DNA of 64,000 nt from Agrobacterium tumefaciens (GTDB lineage: Bacteria; Pseudomonadota; Alphaproteobacteria; Rhizobiales; Rhizobiaceae). The DNA is taken from the NCBI RefSeq assembly GCF_017726655.1, contig NZ_CP072308.1, positions 2,052,501 to 2,116,500 on the forward strand. The letters are read 5' to 3'. The notes beneath the pieces were generated by a model. The model did no database searches. It had not been told where the DNA came from and saw nothing but the letters and a program-made list of their open reading frames with translations. Made by a program: the position numbers and the translations under genes. Of this stretch, positions 1-9,726 are shown piece after piece. Position 1 is the first letter of the stretch; every line of letters starts with the position of its first letter.

Positions 1-1
1 C

Positions 2-652
2 ATTATCCTCGATGAAACGCCCCTGCCCCGCCCCGATGGTGAAAGGGCAGCGAGGGCGCTTGCCAATGGCGTTAGAGAATTCGGCATCGGCATTCTCCCG
101 TTCTCCAAGGAGACACTGCAGCTTCGTGACAGGATCGGCTTCCTGCATGCGAGCATCGGCGAACCGTGGCCCGATGTCAGTGATGAGGCGTTGCTCTCGA
201 GACTGGATGATTGGCTCGTTCCGTTCCAGAACGGTGCACGCAGTTTACAGGACATCCGACCCGGTAGCCTCTCCGAGGGTATCCTCTCCCTTGTGCCGCA
301 CGAGATTGCCCGGGACCTCAGCCGGCTAGCGCCCACGCATTTCGAGGCGCCGACGGGTCAGCGGCACCCCATTCGTTACGATGGCAGCGAGCCGACGCTT
401 TCCATTCGCGTGCAGGAGCTTTTCGGGCTGAAGGATCACCCGGCAATCGCGCAGGGTCGCCTGCCGCTCCTCCTGGAATTGACCTCGCCCGCGCATAGGC
501 CGATACAGACGACACGCGATCTTCCCGGTTTCTGGGCGGGATCCTGGAAGGATGTGCGGGCGGACATGCGCGGGCGATATCCACGCCATCCGTGGCCGGA
601 GGATCCTGCCGCCGCCCTGCCGACCAGCCGCGCGAAGCCGCGTGGGACATGA
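2..652 (+). CDS. hrpB: ATP-dependent helicase HrpB, C-terminal part (5' end outside window)
   Basis: The reading frame is open from the window edge to a TGA at 650-652, so only about 216 C-terminal residues are present. The visible protein has the conserved HrpB C-terminal domain, including LPLLLELTSPAHRPIQTTRD and the end motif GFW..SW..VR.DMRGRYPRHPWPEDP, which is diagnostic for HrpB among DEAH-box helicases. The helicase motor itself lies upstream and cannot be judged here. HrpB is a DExH-type RNA helicase-like protein whose physiological role in bacteria is poorly defined. Its stop codon overlaps the actS start (ATGA), so the two genes are probably co-translated. Confidence 0.9.
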   Translation: MILDETPLPRPDGERAARALANGVREFGIGILPFSKETLQLRDRIGFLHASIGEPWPDVSDEALLSRLDDWLVPFQNGARSLQDIRPGSLSEGILSLVPHEIARDLSRLAPTHFEAPTGQRHPIRYDGSEPTLSIRVQELFGLKDHPAIAQGRLPLLLELTSPAHRPIQTTRDLPGFWAGSWKDVRADMRGRYPRHPWPEDPAAALPTSRAKPRGT

Positions 653-1989
653 GCACGATGAAACGGGCAAAGGAGAAGACGGTGGCCAGCCAACCGATCG
701 AAACCACCAGACTTGGCCGCGCCAGTCGCCGGATAAGGTTGCAAACCATTGTCTGGCTGCGCTGGCTGGCGGTTGCCGGCCAGACGGCAACAATCTTGTT
801 CGTCGCCTTTGGGCTGAATTTTCCCCTGCCGCTTCTGGCGTGCGGCCTTCTGATCGCGGCACTGGCGCTTGCCAACCTGTTTCTAACGGCCCGCTTTCCC
901 TCGACATACCGTCTGGAGCCCTGGGAAGCGACATTGCTTCTGGCATTCGACCTGCTGCAACTGACGGCGCTCATCTATATCACGGGTGGACTTTCCAATC
1001 CCTTCGCGCCGCTGATCTGCGTGCAGGTCATTATTGCATTTGCCTCGCAGCCGCTGCGGCACTCGCTCATTCTCCTCCTCTTCGCCGTGATCTGCTCGAC
1101 GGCTATTGCCTTCTCGCCATTTCCGGTTCCGTGGTATCCCGGCGAAGTTCTGCCGATCCAACTGCTGCTGCATGTGGGCACCTGGGTCGCCATTATTGCC
1201 ACGACCTCGTTTGCGGCTTTTTATGCGTATCGCGTTTCTCACGAGGCAAACCAGCTGGCCGATGCCTTGGCCGCAACCGAACTGGTACTGGAGAGAGAAA
1301 AGCACCTCTCCCAGCTCGACGGGCTGGCAGCCGCCGCGGCGCATGAGCTTGGCACACCTCTTGCGACCATCAGCGTTGTCGCCAAGGAGATGGAGCGGGA
1401 ACTTGGGCACGACGAAAAATTCGGCGAAGACATCGGACTGCTGCGCAGCCAGAGCGAAAGATGCCGCGATATCCTGCGCCGGCTGACGTCACTTTCCGCT
1501 GATAACGAGGAGCACATGCGCCGCCTGCCGCTCTCTTCCCTGATCGAGGAGGTGATGGCCCCGCACCGGGAGTTCGGCATTCGGCTTGAACTGGTGGAAA
1601 AGAACGGCCGCGCAGAGGAGCCGGTTGGCATTCGAAACGCCGGCATCATTTACGGCCTTGGCAACCTCATTGAAAATGCAGTCGACTATGCGCGGCAGAA
1701 GGTAACCGTGACCGTCGCACACGATTCGCAGACGGTTACCGTCGTTATCGAGGATGACGGGCCCGGTTATGCTCATGATTTGCTTGCCCGCATCGGTGAG
1801 CCCTATGTGACCGAACGTCACAACGATACGCGGGCGGGCGGGCTGGGGCTTGGCCTATTCATCGCGAAAACGCTGTTGGAGAGGTCAGGGGCAGCCGTCA
1901 CCTTCGGTAACCGCACCGCTGGCGAAAGCGGGGCACGCGTCACAATCGTCTGGCCTCGGGCGCTGATGGACGATAAAAGGAGCCGTTGA
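649..1989 (+). CDS. actS: Redox-sensing sensor histidine kinase ActS (RegB/PrrB family)
   Basis: Membrane-bound histidine kinase of the global redox two-component system RegB/RegA. The N-terminal 190 residues hold about six hydrophobic membrane segments and contain GGLSNPF (residues 113-119), the quinone-sensing motif of RegB. The phosphoacceptor is His232 in AAAAHELGTPL. A cysteine at 272 (RCRDIL) sits where RegB has its redox-active Cys. The ATP-binding boxes follow: GNLIENAVDYA, EDDGPGY and GGLGLGLFIAKTLL. The start was placed at the ATG overlapping the hrpB stop (ATGA); a second ATG follows at 658. actR lies 73 bases downstream in the same direction. In rhizobia ActS/ActR responds to acid and redox and controls carbon, nitrogen and respiratory genes. 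Confidence 0.93.
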   Translation: MSTMKRAKEKTVASQPIETTRLGRASRRIRLQTIVWLRWLAVAGQTATILFVAFGLNFPLPLLACGLLIAALALANLFLTARFPSTYRLEPWEATLLLAFDLLQLTALIYITGGLSNPFAPLICVQVIIAFASQPLRHSLILLLFAVICSTAIAFSPFPVPWYPGEVLPIQLLLHVGTWVAIIATTSFAAFYAYRVSHEANQLADALAATELVLEREKHLSQLDGLAAAAAHELGTPLATISVVAKEMERELGHDEKFGEDIGLLRSQSERCRDILRRLTSLSADNEEHMRRLPLSSLIEEVMAPHREFGIRLELVEKNGRAEEPVGIRNAGIIYGLGNLIENAVDYARQKVTVTVAHDSQTVTVVIEDDGPGYAHDLLARIGEPYVTERHNDTRAGGLGLGLFIAKTLLERSGAAVTFGNRTAGESGARVTIVWPRALMDDKRSR

Positions 1990-2062
1990 CTTTACCATTC
2001 ACGCTGAAGCGGCGATAAAAAGAAGAAAACCAAGCCGATAAAGTTGCCGGAAGGCCGGAAAC

Positions 2063-2650
2063 ATGAACACAGAAAACCAGAACCCCTCAGCCACCACCGC
2101 ATCAGAGGACGTCGATCCGATCGGACCTGACCGCTCCCTGCTGATCGTCGATGATGACGGCCCATTTCTGCGCCGGCTTGCAAGGGCTATGGAAACGCGC
2201 GGCTTTGTCGTCGAGACCGCCGAGACGGTCAGCGAAGGTATCACCCGCTCCAAGGCCGCACCGCCCAAATATGCGGTCGTCGATCTGCGCCTGACCGATG
2301 GTAACGGTCTGGAGGTCATTGAGGCCATCAGGCAGAGCCGCGACGATACACAGATCGTTGTTCTGACCGGCTACGGCAACATTGCGACCGCCGTAACCGC
2401 CGTGAAGCTCGGGGCACTGGATTATCTGGCCAAACCCGCCGACGCGGACGATGTTTTCAACGCGCTCACACAGCGAAAGGGCGAAAAGACCGAAGTGCCC
2501 GAAAACCCAATGTCGGCCGACCGGGTGCGGTGGGAGCATATTCAGCGTGTCTATGAGATGTGCGAGCGCAACGTTTCGGAAACGGCGCGACGGCTGAACA
2601 TGCATCGAAGGACCCTGCAGCGCATTCTTGCCAAACGCGCGCCAAAATAA
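2063..2650 (+). CDS. actR: Response regulator ActR (RegA/PrrA family)
   Basis: Cognate DNA-binding regulator of ActS, 195 residues, the usual family length. It has an N-terminal receiver domain with the phosphoacceptor Asp74 in VVDLRLTDGNGL and the conserved Lys in DYLAKPAD. A short linker leads to a C-terminal Fis-type helix-turn-helix (NVSETARRLNMHRRTLQRIL), the very conserved RegA signature. The start ATG is preceded by a GGAAGGCCGGAA stretch. It lies directly downstream of actS, and converges with mmcB, leaving 58 bases between the two stops. Phosphorylated ActR is expected to act as both activator and repressor of redox-dependent genes. Confidence 0.93.
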   Translation: MNTENQNPSATTASEDVDPIGPDRSLLIVDDDGPFLRRLARAMETRGFVVETAETVSEGITRSKAAPPKYAVVDLRLTDGNGLEVIEAIRQSRDDTQIVVLTGYGNIATAVTAVKLGALDYLAKPADADDVFNALTQRKGEKTEVPENPMSADRVRWEHIQRVYEMCERNVSETARRLNMHRRTLQRILAKRAPK

Positions 2651-2708
2651 GCATTTTCAGTTAAATTGGGAAACGGTTTCCGTCCGGACGATGCGCCGAA
2701 GCCAGCCG

Positions 2709-3194
2709 CTATTCCCCGAAACTGCGCCCCGTCGTCCATTCAGCCAGCATCAGCCGGGTCGCAGCGGTTCTCGAAAAATCCAGCATGACCGATTTGCGGG
2801 TTGCCGGCGGCAGTTTGTGCTCCGGCGCATCGCGCAGCATATGCGCCCCGTAGCCGTCCGACAGGAAGAGCCCGCATTCTTCCGGGAAGATATCCGTTGG
2901 CACCTCTGGATGGGTGGCGAAAAACAGGCGGTCGCAATGCAACCGATAATCGGGCCACTTGCGATCGACACGGAAGTCCTCGATCGAGGATTTGATTTCG
3001 ATGATCCAGATTTCGCCCTTGGAAGACAGGCTGATGAGATCGGCCCGCCGTCCGCTTGCCAGCGGCAGTTCCGGCAAGACCGAGTGGCGCATCTCGTGCA
3101 ACAGCACCTGTACGCCACGACGCACCAGCATCGCCTTGTCCGACTGGCGGCCGTCGATTAACGGATTATTGTTGGTAACGGAAAGAATAGTCAT
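2709..3194 (-). CDS. mmcB: MmcB-family DNA repair nuclease-like protein (DUF1052)
   Basis: About 161 residues when started at the ATG giving MTILSVTNNN; a longer frame upstream gives an unconvincing N-terminus. It matches the MmcB family, described in Caulobacter as a LexA-regulated putative endonuclease of mitomycin C damage repair. The core GRRADLISLSSKGEIWIIEIKSSIEDF has the spacing of a PD-(D/E)xK nuclease fold (Asp, then Glu-x-Lys). The gene is transcribed divergently from the L,D-transpeptidase gene and convergently with actR. The function is inferred from the family; a LexA box was not identified in the 184-base divergent gap. Confidence 0.8.
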   Translation of the reverse strand: MTILSVTNNNPLIDGRQSDKAMLVRRGVQVLLHEMRHSVLPELPLASGRRADLISLSSKGEIWIIEIKSSIEDFRVDRKWPDYRLHCDRLFFATHPEVPTDIFPEECGLFLSDGYGAHMLRDAPEHKLPPATRKSVMLDFSRTAATRLMLAEWTTGRSFGE

Positions 3195-3378
3195 GGATAA
3201 TGGCTGCTGAAGCGTTTGGCCTATTGTTGCAAAAAAGGCAATCAACCGGCAATTTTAAATGCGGTGCCGTTTCGCGGCTGCACAACGGCTTGCCAAGTGC
3301 GGCTGAATGGAAAATAACCGATTTATCCTATTAAGCCTACTCCTTCGCACAATTTGGCGAATTTTCCGCGAGAACGAC

Positions 3379-4092
3379 ATGCGCATCCGTACCCCATTGA
3401 CCATACTCGGTCTGACGGCAGCACTGGCACTGGCCGGCTGCGCCGAAACGACTTCCCAATCCGCAACTCCGACATCAGGCAAGATCGCAGCCTCCGTACC
3501 GGTTGCCGATCCCGTTCCGGCGAAGGTCGAAACGGTGCAGATCTTCAATGATGTTTACGGTCCGGTGACCGATGCGGGTTATGCGCTCCCAGCCATCCCG
3601 ATCAACCGCGTGAACGAAAAATACCGCCGCCAGATCGTCGAGTTCCAGACGAACGAGCGTCCCGGCACGATTATCGTCAATACGCGCGATCGTTTCCTTT
3701 ATTATATCCTTTCCGGCAACCGCGCGGTGCGTTACGGCATCGGCGTCGGCAAGGCTGGTTTCGCCTGGGCTGGTGAAGCCTATGTGGCGTGGAAGCAGGA
3801 ATGGCCAATGTGGCATCCGCCGAAAGAAATGGCGGATCGCAAGCCGGAAGTGGCGAAATATGTCGAAGCTGGTATGGGCCCCGGCCTTTCCAACCCGCTG
3901 GGCGCACGCGCCATGTATCTCTTCAACGACAAGGGCCAGGATACGCTGTTCCGCATTCATGGTTCGCCCGAATGGGCCTCGATCGGCACCGCTGCCTCTT
4001 CCGGCTGCATTCGCATGATCAACCAGGATGTGATCGACCTTTACAGCCGCGTCCGCCCCGGCCGCAGCACCAAGGTCGTCGTGATCCAGTAA
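3379..4092 (+). CDS. L,D-transpeptidase (YkuD domain) lipoprotein
   Basis: A 237-residue periplasmic enzyme of the L,D-transpeptidase family, which makes 3-3 cross-links in peptidoglycan or attaches proteins to it. The start MRIRTPLTIL was chosen because it gives a clean lipoprotein signal: a hydrophobic stretch ending in LALAGC, with lipidated Cys21. The catalytic YkuD segment is C-terminal: HGSPEWASIGTAASSGCIRM with His194 and nucleophile Cys210. The common SHGC is SSGC here, as is often seen in rhizobial members. Agrobacterium grows from the pole and its wall is rich in L,D-cross-links, so an active role is plausible. The gene has its own terminator and neighbours glcB convergently. Confidence 0.88.
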   Translation: MRIRTPLTILGLTAALALAGCAETTSQSATPTSGKIAASVPVADPVPAKVETVQIFNDVYGPVTDAGYALPAIPINRVNEKYRRQIVEFQTNERPGTIIVNTRDRFLYYILSGNRAVRYGIGVGKAGFAWAGEAYVAWKQEWPMWHPPKEMADRKPEVAKYVEAGMGPGLSNPLGARAMYLFNDKGQDTLFRIHGSPEWASIGTAASSGCIRMINQDVIDLYSRVRPGRSTKVVVIQ

Positions 4093-4113
4093 GGGTCACA
4101 CCAGCAGATCAAG

Positions 4114-4147
4114 AAAAAGCCGCCGAGGATCTCCCGGCGGCTTTTTT
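4114..4147. terminator. Bidirectional intrinsic terminator between ldt and glcB
   Basis: A perfect 12-bp stem (4114-4125 with 4135-4146) with a GC-rich core GCCGCCG and A/T flanks gives a U-run on either strand. It sits between the convergent L,D-transpeptidase and glcB genes and can serve both. Confidence 0.85.
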
Positions 4148-4169
4148 GTACCGTGCGTGAGGAGGCTGA

Positions 4170-6338
4170 TCAGGCCGCCTGCTTTGCCTTCAGCTCCAGA
4201 CGGCGGCGGTGCAGGACCGGCTCGGTATAGCCGTTCGGCTGTTCGCGGCCCTTCAGCACCAGCTCGACAGCAGCCTGGAAAGCCACCGAGCCGTCGAAAT
4301 CCGATGCCATCGGGTGATAAGCGGCATCGCCGGCATTCTGAGCATCAACAACTGCGGCCATGCGCTTCATGGTCTCGATGATCTGGGCCTCTGTCACCAC
4401 GCCGTGGCGCAGCCAGTTCGCCATGTGCTGGGCGGAGATGCGAAGCGTCGCGCGATCCTCCATCAGGCCGACATTGTTGATGTCAGGAACCTTGGAGCAG
4501 CCGACGCCCTGATCGACCCAGCGAACGACATAGCCGAGAATACCCTGCGCATTGTTATCAAGTTCACGCTGGATTTCTTCCGGCGTCCAGTTGGGACGCG
4601 GCGCGACCGGCACTGAAAGAATGTCGGAAACCTTGGCGCGACCGCGACTTTTCAGGCCTTCCTGAACCGCGGCAACATCGACCTTGTGATAATGCGTCGC
4701 ATGCAGCGTCGCCGCCGTTGGCGACGGTACCCAGGCAGTGTTTGCGCCCGCCCTCGGATGAGCAATCTTCTGCTCCAGCATCGCCGCCATCAGGTCAGGC
4801 ATCGCCCACATGCCTTTGCCGATCTGCGCATGGCCGGAAAGACCGCATTCGAGGCCGATATCGACGTTCCAGTTTTCATAAGCAGCGATCCAGGCCGCCT
4901 GCTTCATGTCGCCCTTGCGGATCATCGGGCCTGCTTCCATCGAGGTGTGAATTTCGTCACCGGTACGGTCGAGGAAACCCGTATTGATGAAGACCACACG
5001 ATCCTTCGCAGCTCGAATGCTCTCCTTGAGGTTAACAGTGGTGCGGCGCTCCTCATCCATGATGCCCATTTTCATGGTATTGGGCTGCATGCCGACGAGC
5101 TTTTCGACGCGGGTGAAAATCTCGTTGGCGAAGGCCACTTCTTCCGGCCCATGCATCTTCGGCTTTACCACATACATGGAGCCGGCCCGGGAGTTCTGGC
5201 GTCGCCCGGAAGGGCCGACGTCGTAGAGTGCAATGAGCGCTGTGACGACAGCATCCATGATACCCTCAGGAACCTCGCGGCCATCCCGATCAAGGATTGC
5301 CGGATTGGTCATGAGGTGACCGACATTGCGGACCAGCATCAGCGACCGGCCCGGCAGCGTGAGCGCGGAGCCATCGGGTGCTGTATAATAGCGATCCGGG
5401 TTGAGGCGGCGTGTGAAGGTGCTGCCGCCCTTGGAGACCTCCTCCGTCAGGTCGCCGCGCATCAGGCCAAGCCAGTTGCCGTAAACCAGCACCTTGTCCT
5501 CGGCATCGACGGCGGCAACCGAATCCTCGCAATCCATGATGGTGGTCAAAGCGGATTCAAGGATGACATCAGATATGCCTGCCCGATCGCCCTTACCGAT
5601 TTCGGTTGTTGGATCGATGACGATCTCGGTGTGCAGGCCATTTTTGCCGAGCAGGATCGTTGCGGGCTTCGCCGCGTCGCCTGTGAAACCCTTGAACTGC
5701 GTTTCGTCCTCGAGGCCGGTCGTGGCATCGCCAACGACAAGCCGCAGCAGGCCGTCAACGATTTCGAAGCTGGTGACGCCAGACCAGCTGCCGCTTGCGA
5801 GCGGCGCGGATTCATCGAGGAAGTTGCGCGCCCACTCGATAACCTTCTCGCCGCGCTTCGGGTTATAGCCCCTGCCCTTTTCCGCACCCTCGGCTTCGGA
5901 AATGGCATCGGTGCCATAGAGCGCGTCATAGAGCGACCCCCAACGGGCGTTCGCGGCGTTCAGCGCGTAGCGTGCATTCATGACGGGAACAACAAGCTGC
6001 GGCCCGGCAACAACGGCTATTTCCGGATCGACATTTGTTGTTTCGACCTGGAAAGCCGGTCCCTCCGGCAGAAGATAACCGATTTCCTTCAGGAATGCCT
6101 CGTAGCCCTCGAAATCCGATGGTGCTCCGTTCTCTCGGTACCAGCCGTCAATTTTTTCCTGCAGCGCGTCGCGCTTGGCAAGCAGCTCGCGGTTCTTCGG
6201 AGAGAGCTCATGAACGATGGCCGAAAAGCCTTCAAAAAAAGCCTCGCTGCTGAGACCCGTGCCGGGAAGCACATCGTCCGTCAAAAAGGCATACAGCCTG
6301 TCGTCAATGGAAAGACCGAATTTATCCGTGCGGCTCAC
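4170..6338 (-). CDS. glcB: Malate synthase G
   Basis: Condenses glyoxylate and acetyl-CoA to malate, closing the glyoxylate shunt or using glyoxylate from glycolate. At 722 residues it has the length of the single-chain G isoform, not the shorter A form. Recognisable segments include [18 protein letters not shown], the active-site region [34 protein letters not shown] and the C-terminal [12 protein letters not shown]. The start is GTG at 6338, with GAGGAGG five bases upstream. No isocitrate lyase gene is nearby. A TTTCCATTATGGAAA palindrome 80-94 bases upstream may be its operator. Confidence 0.96.
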   Translation of the reverse strand: MSRTDKFGLSIDDRLYAFLTDDVLPGTGLSSEAFFEGFSAIVHELSPKNRELLAKRDALQEKIDGWYRENGAPSDFEGYEAFLKEIGYLLPEGPAFQVETTNVDPEIAVVAGPQLVVPVMNARYALNAANARWGSLYDALYGTDAISEAEGAEKGRGYNPKRGEKVIEWARNFLDESAPLASGSWSGVTSFEIVDGLLRLVVGDATTGLEDETQFKGFTGDAAKPATILLGKNGLHTEIVIDPTTEIGKGDRAGISDVILESALTTIMDCEDSVAAVDAEDKVLVYGNWLGLMRGDLTEEVSKGGSTFTRRLNPDRYYTAPDGSALTLPGRSLMLVRNVGHLMTNPAILDRDGREVPEGIMDAVVTALIALYDVGPSGRRQNSRAGSMYVVKPKMHGPEEVAFANEIFTRVEKLVGMQPNTMKMGIMDEERRTTVNLKESIRAAKDRVVFINTGFLDRTGDEIHTSMEAGPMIRKGDMKQAAWIAAYENWNVDIGLECGLSGHAQIGKGMWAMPDLMAAMLEQKIAHPRAGANTAWVPSPTAATLHATHYHKVDVAAVQEGLKSRGRAKVSDILSVPVAPRPNWTPEEIQRELDNNAQGILGYVVRWVDQGVGCSKVPDINNVGLMEDRATLRISAQHMANWLRHGVVTEAQIIETMKRMAAVVDAQNAGDAAYHPMASDFDGSVAFQAAVELVLKGREQPNGYTEPVLHRRRLELKAKQAA

Positions 6339-6417
6339 ATGCGCCTCCTCTATTCTGAAGACACAGATTGGACGCTGAGACGGCTGCTCGTCAATTGCGG
6401 CTGATCGCCAAATATTA

Positions 6418-6432
6418 TTTCCATTATGGAAA
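6418..6432. promoter_or_regulatory. Palindrome upstream of glcB, candidate operator
   Basis: The sequence TTTCCATTATGGAAA is a near-perfect inverted repeat (arms TTTCCAT and ATGGAAA) in the 119-base gap between the DUF1402 gene and glcB. On the minus strand it lies just downstream of a possible promoter (TTGTAG, 18 bases, TAGATT). That would suit repression of glcB. The regulator is not identifiable from the sequence. Confidence 0.4.
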
Positions 6433-6457
6433 CAATCTAGCGGATATAAGTCTTTTC

Positions 6458-7423
6458 CTACAAGAGACCCTGGAGATCCTTGATACGGTCATTCACCAGC
6501 CAGCCGTAGTAATTCTCTTCCGGCAACGATGGCTGTTCTCCGCTTGCGGCACGCTGGCGGTTCTTCTGCGCCAGGACCGCCGCGCGCTGCTGCGATCCCC
6601 CGACATTATAGAGTGTCGAGGTCAGGCCGGGATTTTTCGAGATATCCATGTCGGCGATCGACCTGTAGTCATCGATCGATTTGCGAATGGCGGCTGCCAT
6701 GAAGGCAAGGGAGTGGTCCGGGTCCATGATTGACGTATAGACCGCTGCGGCATCGTTCTCGTCCAGCTTCTCATAACCCGAGGTTCTCGCCACCATGTCG
6801 GATAGCATCAGCGCCGTCAGCGGATTGATCTGGCCAAGGCCGAAGGTCTGGCCCGCGTAAAATGGCTGGAAGAAAACCGCGCTGAACCGATTGTTAGGAT
6901 AGGCAACGCCATCGACGGTCTTGCCGCGGAAGCTATCTTCCCAAACATCTTCGCGACAGTTCCAGAGGCTGTAGGAATCCTTCTTCGACTGGCATTTGGA
7001 AAACTGCGAATGCGTCAGAAACTGCGCGATCGTCTCGTCCTTGTATCCGAAACGGAAGCTGCCGCCGGCATAAGAGGCCGCCTTGACGTAATAGGACTGC
7101 AGCCTGTCATAGGCATCGACATTATAGGTGTGCTCGCCAACGATCGCGCCAATCATGTGGATCGGATCAATACCGTAAAGCGCCGCTGTCGACTTGATCT
7201 TGGCAATCAGCGCCTTGTCGGAAGACAAGAGATCAAGGACCTTCTTATATTTCCGCTCATAAGACGTGTTGGACGCCTTGGTTCTCTTTGCGGAAGCACC
7301 GGGGACGCCCGGCTGCTCGGCATTGCGGTTGCCGGGCGGTACGACCGTTGCGGCCTCAACATAGGAGGATGCGGTGACGGTGAACGTCAAAGCAGCGGCA
7401 AATGCCAAAAGAGTTTTGCGCAC
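6458..7423 (-). CDS. DUF1402 family secreted protein, possibly lytic-transglycosylase-like
   Basis: A rhizobial DUF1402 protein of 321 residues when started at the GTG at 7423; this start gives a typical signal peptide ([20 protein letters not shown], cleavage after VEAA). No function is established for the family as far as I know. The order of motifs resembles soluble lytic transglycosylases: a Glu in [11 protein letters not shown] (Glu97), then [14 protein letters not shown] (194-207) recalling the GLMQ..P.TA motif, then [14 protein letters not shown] (233-246) and LYNVGG (271-276) recalling the AYNAG motif. Two extra cysteines (144, 156) could form a disulfide. I infer a periplasmic wall hydrolase, with moderate confidence. 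The gene follows hslVU but is separated from it by a terminator. Confidence 0.72.
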   Translation of the reverse strand: MRKTLLAFAAALTFTVTASSYVEAATVVPPGNRNAEQPGVPGASAKRTKASNTSYERKYKKVLDLLSSDKALIAKIKSTAALYGIDPIHMIGAIVGEHTYNVDAYDRLQSYYVKAASYAGGSFRFGYKDETIAQFLTHSQFSKCQSKKDSYSLWNCREDVWEDSFRGKTVDGVAYPNNRFSAVFFQPFYAGQTFGLGQINPLTALMLSDMVARTSGYEKLDENDAAAVYTSIMDPDHSLAFMAAAIRKSIDDYRSIADMDISKNPGLTSTLYNVGGSQQRAAVLAQKNRQRAASGEQPSLPEENYYGWLVNDRIKDLQGLL

Positions 7424-7560
7424 GAGCGAATGCCTTTTTTCAAGCCTGCGGCTAAGCCAGCACAGCTGCTGACAAACCTGATCATTCCACGAAAGCGGTT
7501 CCAAAGGGAATGCAGCCCTTCCCATAAACAAAATGCGGGCTGAATGCGAGATGAGGCGGA

Positions 7561-7595
7561 TAAAATAAAAGAGTGCGGCAAATAAGGCCGCACTC
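7561..7595 (-). terminator. Intrinsic terminator downstream of hslU
   Basis: A 9-bp perfect stem GAGTGCGGC/GCCGCACTC (7571-7579 with 7587-7595) is followed on the minus strand by TTTTATTTTA, ending the hslVU transcript. The plus strand also carries a T-rich run after the stem. Confidence 0.78.
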
Positions 7596-7619
7596 CTTTT
7601 TCTTCGATCCCTGAAGTCT

Positions 7620-8927
7620 TCAGAGAATATAGCGCGAGAGGTCCGTATCGGCGGCGAGATCGCCGACATGTTTACGGACATAGTCCTGGTCGATCTTGAC
7701 GGCGGAACCGCCACGATCCGGCGCGTTGAAGGAAATCTCGTCCAGAACACGCTCCATTACCGTCTGCAGGCGGCGGGCACCGATATTCTCGACCGACGAA
7801 TTAAGATGAACTGCTACGTCAGCCAGGGCATCGATTGCGTCGTCGGTGAAGTCGAGATCCAGTTCTTCCGTTGCCATCAGCGCCTTGTACTGGCGGATAA
7901 GGCTTGCCTCCGTCTCCGTCAGGATACGGCGGAAATCCTCCCGGGTGAGCGGCTTCAGCTCAACGCGGATCGGCAGGCGGCCCTGAAGCTCCGGCAGCAG
8001 ATCCGACGGCTTGGCCACATGAAAGGCGCCCGATGCGATGAAGAGGATATGGTCGGTTTTGACAGGCCCATATTTCGTTGACACCGTCGTGCCTTCGACC
8101 AGCGGCAGCAGGTCGCGCTGCACGCCTTCGCGCGAAACACCGGCGCCCATCCCGCCATCGCGGGCGGCGATCTTGTCGATCTCATCGAGGAAGACGATGC
8201 CGTCATTTTCAACCGACTTCACCGCCTCACGCTGGATCATTTCATTGTCCAGCAGCTTGTCGGATTCGTCGCGGATGAGATCGGCATAGGATTTCGATAC
8301 CGTGGTGCGCACCTTCTTGGTGCGTCCGCCCATGGCCTTGCCGAACATTTCCGACAGGTTGAGCACGCCGATATTGGCGCCCGGCATGCCGGGAATTTCA
8401 AAACCGGGCATACCCGATCCGCTATCGGCAACTTCGATATCGATTTCCTTGTCGTCCAACTCGCCGTCGCGCAGCTTCTTGCGGAAGCTTTCGCGCGTGC
8501 CCGGCGATGCGGTGGAGCCAACAAGCGCATCAAGCACCCGCTCTTCGGCGCTCTGATGCGCCTTGGCCTGCACTTCGGCGCGCTTCTTTTCGCGCACGAG
8601 GCCGATACCAATCTCGACCAGGTCGCGAATTATCTGCTCGACATCGCGTCCGACATAACCGACTTCGGTGAACTTGGTGGCTTCGACCTTGATGAATGGT
8701 GCGCCGGCCAGCTTGGCAAGGCGGCGCGAGATTTCCGTCTTGCCGACACCGGTCGGACCGATCATGAGAATGTTTTTCGGCATGACTTCGTCGCGCAGGC
8801 TCTCATCGAGCTGCTGGCGGCGCCAGCGATTGCGCAATGCGATCGCGACGGCACGTTTTGCATCGTGCTGACCGATGATGTGACGGTCCAGTTCCGAGAC
8901 GATTTCTCGGGGAGAAAAAGTGGTCAT
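7620..8927 (-). CDS. hslU: HslU, ATPase subunit of the HslVU protease
   Basis: AAA+ unfoldase (ClpY) of 435 residues that binds and translocates substrates into the HslV peptidase. It shows Walker [16 protein letters not shown], Walker [18 protein letters not shown], the intermediate I-domain, and the pore motif GYVGRD. The C-terminal tail DLSRYIL is the segment that inserts into HslV to activate it. It lies 73 bases downstream of hslV on the same strand, with no other gene between them, and ends at an intrinsic terminator. Heat-shock regulation is usual for this operon. Confidence 0.97.
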   Translation of the reverse strand: MTTFSPREIVSELDRHIIGQHDAKRAVAIALRNRWRRQQLDESLRDEVMPKNILMIGPTGVGKTEISRRLAKLAGAPFIKVEATKFTEVGYVGRDVEQIIRDLVEIGIGLVREKKRAEVQAKAHQSAEERVLDALVGSTASPGTRESFRKKLRDGELDDKEIDIEVADSGSGMPGFEIPGMPGANIGVLNLSEMFGKAMGGRTKKVRTTVSKSYADLIRDESDKLLDNEMIQREAVKSVENDGIVFLDEIDKIAARDGGMGAGVSREGVQRDLLPLVEGTTVSTKYGPVKTDHILFIASGAFHVAKPSDLLPELQGRLPIRVELKPLTREDFRRILTETEASLIRQYKALMATEELDLDFTDDAIDALADVAVHLNSSVENIGARRLQTVMERVLDEISFNAPDRGGSAVKIDQDYVRKHVGDLAADTDLSRYIL

Positions 8928-9000
8928 TCTGTCCTCTCGGCTTTCCTGTTCCGGCCGGCCATTCGGCCCGGCCCACAGGACCCATTGGTGAGAAATTGGC

Positions 9001-9525
9001 TTACTCGGCGTCGAGCGTTTCCACGACGAGATTGTGATTGGTGTAAACGCAGATATCGGCGGCGATATCGAGCGCCTGACGCGCCACGTCTTCGGCCGAC
9101 TTGTCGGTATCCATCATCGCGCGGGCGGCGGCGAATGCATAATTGCCGCCGGAGCCGATGGCGATTGCGCCATGTTCAGGCTCCAGCACATCACCGTTGC
9201 CGGTAATGGCAAGTGTGGTCGATTTATCGGCCACCAGCATCATGGCTTCAAGATTGCGCAGATATTTGTCGGTCCGCCAGTCCTTCGCGAGCTCCACGGC
9301 TGCGCGCATCAACTGGCCGGGATATTGCTCGAGCTTCTTTTCGAGACGGTCAAGCAATGTAAAGGCATCCGCCGTTGCGCCGGCGAAACCAGCGATCACT
9401 TCGCCCTTGCCGATGCGACGAACCTTGCGGGCGTTACCCTTCATGACGGTCTGGCCGAGGCTTACCTGCCCGTCGCCAGCCATGACGACTTTGCCGCCCT
9501 TTCTGACTGTAATGATTGTTGTCAT
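9001..9525 (-). CDS. hslV: HslV, peptidase subunit of the HslVU protease
   Basis: Proteasome-beta-like threonine peptidase (ClpQ) of 174 residues. After removal of the initiator Met the protein begins [10 protein letters not shown], which places the catalytic N-terminal Thr correctly. Conserved segments are [26 protein letters not shown] and [13 protein letters not shown]. The frame also has an in-frame TTG one codon upstream; ATG at 9525 is preferred because it exposes the catalytic Thr directly. The gene is first in hslV-hslU and divergent from hisB. Confidence 0.95.
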   Translation of the reverse strand: MTTIITVRKGGKVVMAGDGQVSLGQTVMKGNARKVRRIGKGEVIAGFAGATADAFTLLDRLEKKLEQYPGQLMRAAVELAKDWRTDKYLRNLEAMMLVADKSTTLAITGNGDVLEPEHGAIAIGSGGNYAFAAARAMMDTDKSAEDVARQALDIAADICVYTNHNLVVETLDAE

Positions 9526-9589
9526 CAAACACCTGTCTGCCCTGCCGGGCCTGGAGTTAACGGACCGGGTTGCGGCCCTTTTCGGGTTC

Positions 9590-9617
9590 TATGTAAGTCG
9601 GGTTTTTCCGATTGCAA
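9590..9617 (-). promoter_or_regulatory. Candidate hslVU promoter
   Basis: On the minus strand TTGCAA is separated by 16 bases from TACATA, about 65 bases upstream of hslV. It resembles a housekeeping promoter more than a heat-shock sigma-32 promoter. The call rests on pattern only. Confidence 0.28.
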
Positions 9618-9726
9618 TCATCGGGATCGCACCGTGTTCCCCGCAGGTCAGCCAAGACGATGGAACAACTGGATATTTGTGTCCCGTGCTGATAAGGAAC
9701 GGCAACATTTCCACGGAGCGGCCAAA

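Noticed and set aside
4686-6404. About 570-codon open frame opposite glcB
   Set aside because: Same antisense artefact; glcB matches its family over its whole length.
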